From assembly GCF_020544465.1 (NCBI RefSeq), contig NZ_CP066126.1:1178001-1242000 (forward strand): a stretch of 64,000 bases of DNA. The letters run 5' to 3'. The translations under genes were made by a program, and so were the position numbers. Below are positions 56,235 to 64,000 of this stretch, piece after piece; within the stretch, counting starts at the first letter, position 1, and every line of letters begins with the position of its first letter. Source of the DNA: Chromobacterium rhizoryzae (lineage in GTDB: Bacteria; Pseudomonadota; Gammaproteobacteria; Burkholderiales; Chromobacteriaceae). Under the pieces are notes generated by a model. That model saw only the letters and a program-made list of their open reading frames with translations. It did no database searches and had not been told where the DNA came from.

Positions 56235-58043
56235 TTATAGCTGCGGCGCCATCAGCGACGGCGGCTGCTCCTCCGCCGAGTGCACGCGGTTCTTGCCGTT
56301 GAGCTTGGCTTGGTACATGGCTTGGTCGGCGCGCTCCAGCACGTCGGCCTCTTGCTCGCCCAAATGCCATTTGGCCACGCCGGCGCTGAAGGTGATCAGC
56401 AGGCGGTCGTTGTTGGCCAGGAAGAAGGTTTTGGTCAGTTCGCGCTGCAGCCGCTGCACGGTGGAGACGGCCTCGTCTTCCGGCGTGTCCGGCATCAGGA
56501 TCACGAACTCCTCGCCGCCGAAGCGGGCGACGATGTCGGCCGGACGCAGGCTGTGCTTGATGGTGTCCACCAGGTATTTCAGCGCGTCGTCGCCGGCCAG
56601 GTGGCCGTATTTATCGTTCAGCTGCTTGAAGTTGTCCACGTCGAGCAGGGCGACGGACAGCGGCGCGCCGGTGCGCTCGGCGCGACTGATTTCGCGCTGG
56701 AAATGTTCGGCCAGGCCGCGGCGGTTGAAGGCACCGGTCAACTGGTCTTCGCGCACCTTGGCGCTGGCGGCCTCCAGCGCGCCTTCCAGTTCGGCGATTC
56801 TTTGTTCGGCGGCTTCCACCTGTTCCTTGGCGGACAGCAGTTCGTCGCGGGAGCGGGTCAGGTCCAGTTGCATCAGCGAGGTGTCTTCCATCAGGGAGCC
56901 GATGATGCTGCCCAGTTCCTCTACGTTCTGCGACTGTTTGATGCGGGTGCTGTGGTCCTTGATCTTGTTCTGGAAGTCGTCGGTGCTGTCCGTCATCATC
57001 GCCAGACGCGAGATGAAGCGGTCCAGCAAGGAGCGCAGCGAGCTGGCCGCCTCGTCCAGCGAGGTTTTCAATTGGCCTTGCTTGCGGATCACGTCCTTGA
57101 GGCTGGACTCCATCTGATAGACCTGCTGCATGGACAGCGGCTCGTGGCTGAGGATGTCCTGCAGCGAGTGCACCTGGCCCACCAGATAGGTGTCCGAGTG
57201 ATTGAGCTCGGCGATGTTTTCCAGCAGCAGGCGCAGCAGATTGGTCATCGCCGACACCAGGCGGTCGTCCTGCTGCGATTGCAGTTCCAGCTTGATCATG
57301 AACGCCCGCAGCTTGGGCATGTAGGCGTTGAGCGCGGCGTCGTCGGCCACTTGATTCAGTTCGCCCAGCAGCGCTTCCAGCGCGTCCACCAATTCCGGAT
57401 AGTTGATCAGCCGCGGCTCCAGGCCGTGCTTGAGCGCGAAGCTCAGCGTGCGCTGCCAGGCCAGCCAGCTGTCGCTGGGGACGTCGGCGTCGTCGTCGTC
57501 GGGGCTGTTTGCGGGAGCGGAGGCATCGGGGAGGGCGGCGCCGTTGCCGTTGGACGACGGCGCGGACTGGGTCCAATTCTGGATCAGCGTGGCCAGCTTC
57601 TGGTTCAATTCGTCGGGCTGGTTGCCGTAATTGATCAGCACCCGTTCCAGCGTGGATTGCTTGTGGTGCTGAGGCATATTGGGCAGGCGCAGGTCCCAAT
57701 TGCGGATCAGGTTCTGGATCAGCGTGCCCCAGCTGTGCTGCTGTTGGCTGGCGCTGAGCGAGGCGCGCAGAAAGTCTATGATCAGTTGCGGGGCTTGTTC
57801 CCAGCGGTTTTCGTCGCAGACTTGTTTCAGGCGGGTGAGCGTGACTTTGGCCTGCACGCTTTCTTGAGGCAGCGTTTCCAATGCGCGCAGCAACAGCACC
57901 GCAAGCTTGTTGTCGCGGTCGACCGGCGTTTGCGTCAGCTCGTGATAAACCCGCTCAAAGTTTTCCGGTGTCGGCAACAGCTTGCGCACCGTCAGCTGTT
58001 TGAGCGTTTCTCGTGCGACTTCGATGGGGTTTTGTGTTGTCAT
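56235..58043 (-). CDS. Diguanylate cyclase (GGDEF domain) with a large helical N-terminal region
   Basis: A 602-residue soluble protein. The first 400 residues are helical and Gln/Leu-rich, with an acidic linker (NSPDDDDADVPSD) near residue 190, no PAS, GAF or membrane segment, and a coiled coil (about 370-425) before the cyclase. The GGDEF domain has DQLTGAFNRRGL, the active-site ARFGGEEFVIL (about residue 510) and an inhibitory RPAD site five residues upstream, so both catalysis and product inhibition are predicted. It makes c-di-GMP, a signal that often controls pili and fimbriae. Confidence 0.93.
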   Translation of the reverse strand: MTTQNPIEVARETLKQLTVRKLLPTPENFERVYHELTQTPVDRDNKLAVLLLRALETLPQESVQAKVTLTRLKQVCDENRWEQAPQLIIDFLRASLSASQQQHSWGTLIQNLIRNWDLRLPNMPQHHKQSTLERVLINYGNQPDELNQKLATLIQNWTQSAPSSNGNGAALPDASAPANSPDDDDADVPSDSWLAWQRTLSFALKHGLEPRLINYPELVDALEALLGELNQVADDAALNAYMPKLRAFMIKLELQSQQDDRLVSAMTNLLRLLLENIAELNHSDTYLVGQVHSLQDILSHEPLSMQQVYQMESSLKDVIRKQGQLKTSLDEAASSLRSLLDRFISRLAMMTDSTDDFQNKIKDHSTRIKQSQNVEELGSIIGSLMEDTSLMQLDLTRSRDELLSAKEQVEAAEQRIAELEGALEAASAKVREDQLTGAFNRRGLAEHFQREISRAERTGAPLSVALLDVDNFKQLNDKYGHLAGDDALKYLVDTIKHSLRPADIVARFGGEEFVILMPDTPEDEAVSTVQRLQRELTKTFFLANNDRLLITFSAGVAKWHLGEQEADVLERADQAMYQAKLNGKNRVHSAEEQPPSLMAPQL

Positions 58044-58122
58044 TGCCCAAACCTTGGACTTTTTTAGACCGGACGTCATTCTTGTTGTCTGTTCAGCTCT
58101 ACAGTGCGGTCCGGGCGGATAT

Positions 58123-58413
58123 TTAGCGAGGCGTTGGCTTCACCGGATCCAGCAATTGGAAAAATACTTCACCATTCCGAATCATGCCAAGTTCATTGCG
58201 GGCTCTCTCCTCAATGGCGTCCGTCCCCTGTTTCAAATCTCGCACTTCCGCGTCCAGCGCGGCGTTGCGGGCCACCAGCTTTTGGGTGGTCGCCCGCTGT
58301 TCCTGTAGTTGCTTGTCCAGCTGCCAGACTCTGAGCCAGCTACCTTTGCCAAACCACAACGGCCATTGCAGGGCCAGTATTACTGTCACCAGAGTCAGGG
58401 TCAGCCAGCGCAT
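58123..58413 (-). CDS. ftsB: Cell division protein FtsB
   Basis: A 96-residue bitopic protein: an N-terminal membrane segment ([22 protein letters not shown]) followed by a periplasmic coiled coil (about 28-65) and the family motif [20 protein letters not shown]. It joins FtsL and FtsQ in the divisome. It is four bases downstream of eno, an order shared by many proteobacteria. Confidence 0.96.
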   Translation of the reverse strand: MRWLTLTLVTVILALQWPLWFGKGSWLRVWQLDKQLQEQRATTQKLVARNAALDAEVRDLKQGTDAIEERARNELGMIRNGEVFFQLLDPVKPTPR

Positions 58414-58417
58414 ACGA

Positions 58418-59701
<1,284 letters not shown>

Positions 59702-59744
59702 TTACATTTCCTTCAAAGGCTGGTTGTGTTCGGGCGGAGGGCAA

Positions 59745-59766
59745 GCAACCGGCCGGAGCCGGTTGC
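59745..59766 (-). terminator. Hairpin between kdsA and eno, possible attenuator
   Basis: GCAACCGGC pairs perfectly with GCCGGTTGC around CGGA. On the minus strand only TT follows closely, so termination would be partial. It may set eno apart from kdsA. Confidence 0.45.
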
Positions 59767-59783
59767 GATCTGCGCCTGCCGGT

Positions 59784-62290
<2,507 letters not shown>

Positions 62291-62507
62291 CTATGGGAAT
62301 CCGGGATTCTACCCTGAAATCGTTGCGATTTGAATCGCTTCGAACCATGTTGTTGCAAGTCGCGCCGCCGTCCCCGAGCGCGGCCGGCCAGACGCGTTTC
62401 GCCGCTTGGCAAAGAAGTGCTCGCATCTCTGTGGCGAATACGGTACAATTGCCGCCGACTGTTTCATACACGATCGCGCCCATGCTGCAAAAGGGTGCGT
62501 TTTCTGC

Positions 62508-62537
62508 TTGAGTGTCTGGCTTTGTCTATGATATAAA
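62508..62537 (+). promoter_or_regulatory. Putative sigma-70 promoter of rpmB-rpmG
   Basis: TTGAGT (62508-62513) and TATAAA (62532-62537) are separated by 18 bases, about 30 bases before the rpmB ATG. A second -10-like TATGAT overlaps it. Confidence 0.5.
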
Positions 62538-62569
62538 GCCAGCTTTTACCGGTTTTGGGAGTGTTCAAC

Positions 62570-62803
62570 ATGGCGCGTGTTTGCAAAGTCACCGGCAAGC
62601 GTCCGATGACCGGGAACAATGTTTCCCACGCCAACAATAAGACTAAACGTCGTTTTCTGCCTAACCTGCAATATCGCAAGTTCTGGGTTGAGAGCGAAAA
62701 CCGCTGGGTGCGTCTGCGCGTATCCAACGCGGCACTGCGTACCATCGACAAAGTTGGCATCGATGTAGTGCTGGCTGATCTGCGCGCTCGCGGCGAGATC
62801 TGA
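62570..62803 (+). CDS. rpmB: 50S ribosomal protein L28
   Basis: A 77-residue protein, [20 protein letters not shown], with [10 protein letters not shown] and the C-terminal [13 protein letters not shown], the standard length and sequence of bacterial L28. GGGAG precedes ATG 62570; the open frame begins five codons earlier, but those are not family-like. It is followed by rpmG after 36 bases. Confidence 0.98.
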   Translation: MARVCKVTGKRPMTGNNVSHANNKTKRRFLPNLQYRKFWVESENRWVRLRVSNAALRTIDKVGIDVVLADLRARGEI

Positions 62804-62839
62804 TTGCGGTCAACCAGAAAGCTACTGAGGTAATAACAC

Positions 62840-62995
62840 ATGCGCGATAAAATCAAGCTTGAGTCCACTGCTGGCACCGGCCACTTCTACACGACTACGA
62901 AGAACAAGCGTACGATGCCGGAAAAAATGGAGATCAAAAAATTTGATCCCGTTGCTCGCAAACACGTTCTGTACAAAGAAACCAAGCTGAAATAA
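62840..62995 (+). CDS. rpmG: 50S ribosomal protein L33
   Basis: A 51-residue protein, [20 protein letters not shown], with [31 protein letters not shown] typical of proteobacterial L33. It has no cysteines, so it is the zinc-free form. TGAGG precedes the ATG by about 12 bases. It is read with rpmB and ends before a terminator. Confidence 0.98.
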   Translation: MRDKIKLESTAGTGHFYTTTKNKRTMPEKMEIKKFDPVARKHVLYKETKLK

Positions 62996-63027
62996 GCCGG
63001 TTTCCGCGGGAACGCGAAAGCAAAGAG

Positions 63028-63059
63028 CCCTTCTCTGGTGCACGGAGAAGGGTTTTTTT
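63028..63059 (+). terminator. Rho-independent terminator of rpmB-rpmG
   Basis: CCCTTCTC pairs with GAGAAGGG around a nine-base loop, followed by seven T. Confidence 0.93.
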
Positions 63060-63080
63060 CTTTATGGTTCGGCACTAAAA

Positions 63081-63108
63081 AACCCCGCCAAGCATGCTTG
63101 GCGGGGTT
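63081..63108. terminator. Bidirectional terminator, mainly for the uracil-DNA glycosylase gene
   Basis: AACCCCGCCAAGC pairs with GCTTGGCGGGGTT around a two-base loop, with A-rich and T-rich flanks. It lies eight bases past the minus-strand gene stop. Confidence 0.9.
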
Positions 63109-63115
63109 TTTGCGT

Positions 63116-63958
63116 TTAATCGGCGCTGAGACGGCCAAAGGTTTTTTTGGCGAACACCAGATCTTGCCAGGCCTTGAGTTTGTCCGGCTGGTTGCGCAGC
63201 AGGTAGGCCGGGTGGTAGCTGACGATCAGGGGAATGTCCTGATAGCTGTGCAGTTTGCCGCGCAATTGGCCGATGCCCTTTTCCGTTTGCAGCAGGGTCT
63301 GGGCGGCGAAGCGGCCGAGCGCCAGGATCAGCGTGGGCTGGATATGGCGGATCTGCTGGATCAGATAGCTCTGGCAGGCGGCGATTTCGTCGCCGCCGGG
63401 GTTGCGGTTGCCGGGCGGACGGCATTTGAGCACGTTGGCGATATACACGTCGCGGTCGCGATCCAGTCCGGTGGCGGTCAGCATATTGTCCAGCAGCTGG
63501 CCGGCTCGACCGACGAAAGGCTGGCCCTGTCTGTCCTCCTGCTCGCCCGGCGCTTCGCCGATCAATAGCCAGCGCGCCTGTTTGTTGCCGCGGCCGAAAA
63601 CGGTTTGGGTGCGGGTTTGGCACAGCCGGCAGTCGCGGCAGTCGCGCACCGCGCGTTCCAGCGCGTCCCATTCCAGCAGAGGCAGGGCTTCGGGCGCGGG
63701 GGAGGCGATCGGAGGGGGCTCGGTGGAGAGCGGAGGGAGCTTGGCGGAGGGCGGCGCGGCGACGAGCGTCGTCGGTTCGGGCTGCGAGACAATGTCCGTC
63801 CGCGGCGGAGCCGGGGGCTCCACGGGCGCCAAGTCGACGTCGGCCGGCGCTTCCGCTTGGCGGCTCAGCGCCGCCGGGTGTTGTTCGAACCAGCCGGGGC
63901 GCGCTTCCCAGGCGGGGCCCAGTCCGATGACGCTTTGAATCAGCGCGGCGCGGCTCAT
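63116..63958 (-). CDS. Family 4 uracil-DNA glycosylase
   Basis: A 280-residue protein. Residues about 1-95 are Pro/Ala-rich and variable. The catalytic domain carries [25 protein letters not shown] (motif A), the 4Fe-4S cysteines in [18 protein letters not shown] and AACQSYL, and the motif SYHPAYLL. It removes uracil from DNA. The long Pro-rich N-terminal tail is common in proteobacterial members. Its start overlaps the stop of the upstream gene by four bases. Confidence 0.93.
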   Translation of the reverse strand: MSRAALIQSVIGLGPAWEARPGWFEQHPAALSRQAEAPADVDLAPVEPPAPPRTDIVSQPEPTTLVAAPPSAKLPPLSTEPPPIASPAPEALPLLEWDALERAVRDCRDCRLCQTRTQTVFGRGNKQARWLLIGEAPGEQEDRQGQPFVGRAGQLLDNMLTATGLDRDRDVYIANVLKCRPPGNRNPGGDEIAACQSYLIQQIRHIQPTLILALGRFAAQTLLQTEKGIGQLRGKLHSYQDIPLIVSYHPAYLLRNQPDKLKAWQDLVFAKKTFGRLSAD

Positions 63959-64000
63959 AGATCGGTCTCCATCAGGATGGCGTCTTCGCGGCCGTCGGCA
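63955..64000 (-). CDS. C-terminal end of a RimI-like acetyltransferase, cut by the window edge
   Basis: Only the last 14 codons are visible ([14 protein letters not shown], then TGA at 63957-63955). The ending GREDA-x-LM is typical of ribosomal-protein-alanine acetyltransferase RimI, and rimI commonly precedes this glycosylase gene. The stop overlaps the glycosylase start codon. The identity rests on very few residues. Confidence 0.5.
   Translation of the reverse strand, partial: ADGREDAILMETDL

Overview
The window is a GC-rich chromosomal segment from a betaproteobacterium of the Neisseriales. The best guess is Chromobacterium or a close relative. The reasons are the gene orders (glyQ-glyS-gmhB-plsC, pyrG-kdsA-eno-ftsB, grpE-dnaK-dnaJ), the TadA with an extra N-terminal domain, and the paired chitin-active oxygenases. 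The genus is an inference; no rRNA gene is present.

Layout. 1-5100: the tail of a type IV pilus / type II secretion-like assembly operon (PilM-, PilN-, PilO- and PilP-like proteins, a lipoprotein secretin, three pseudopilin-type proteins). 5101-8492: an OmpR-type response regulator and a CHASE2 sensor kinase. 8493-11930: two tandem AA10 lytic polysaccharide monooxygenase (LPMO) genes, each behind a similar leader that can fold into a covarying RNA structure. 11930-18548: an AT-rich gap, then a five-gene chaperone-usher fimbrial operon with two chaperones. 18661-27521: housekeeping genes (HD hydrolase, protoporphyrinogen oxidase, glycyl-tRNA synthetase, heptose phosphatase, acyltransferase, metallopeptidase, glyoxalase). 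27874-33668: ion transporter, multicopper oxidase, mpl, flavodoxin. 33912-39539: isocitrate lyase divergent from a heat-shock operon. 39815-43513: AGCS symporter, hemB, an extradiol dioxygenase-like enzyme. 43514-44353: two very small ORFs, a Fur box and a structured repeat. 44350-45891: rdgC and three tRNAs. 46228-56059: methyltransferase, L,D-transpeptidase, tadA, stress membrane proteins, MFS carrier, guaA, smpB, ratA/rnfH. 56081-64000: a second repeat copy, a diguanylate cyclase, ftsB-eno-kdsA-pyrG, rpmB-rpmG, a family 4 uracil-DNA glycosylase and the end of a rimI-like gene.

How it fits together. The first 18.5 kb is a surface-attachment and chitin-use region: pilus machinery, two chitin-targeted LPMOs and fimbriae. 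The sensor/regulator pair and the fimbrial operon share a 14-bp dyad (TAGGA-N4-TCCTA) in their upstream regions, placed like an activator site. The LPMO leaders look like translational switches: the P1 stem and a stem that hides the ribosome binding site compete for the same CCUU. These are the most promising undescribed elements. The second theme is short, easily missed signals: a Fur-box-controlled 46-residue membrane peptide, a 21-residue Trp-rich peptide with its own promoter, phased operators ahead of aceA, and a dispersed structured repeat with two divergent copies.
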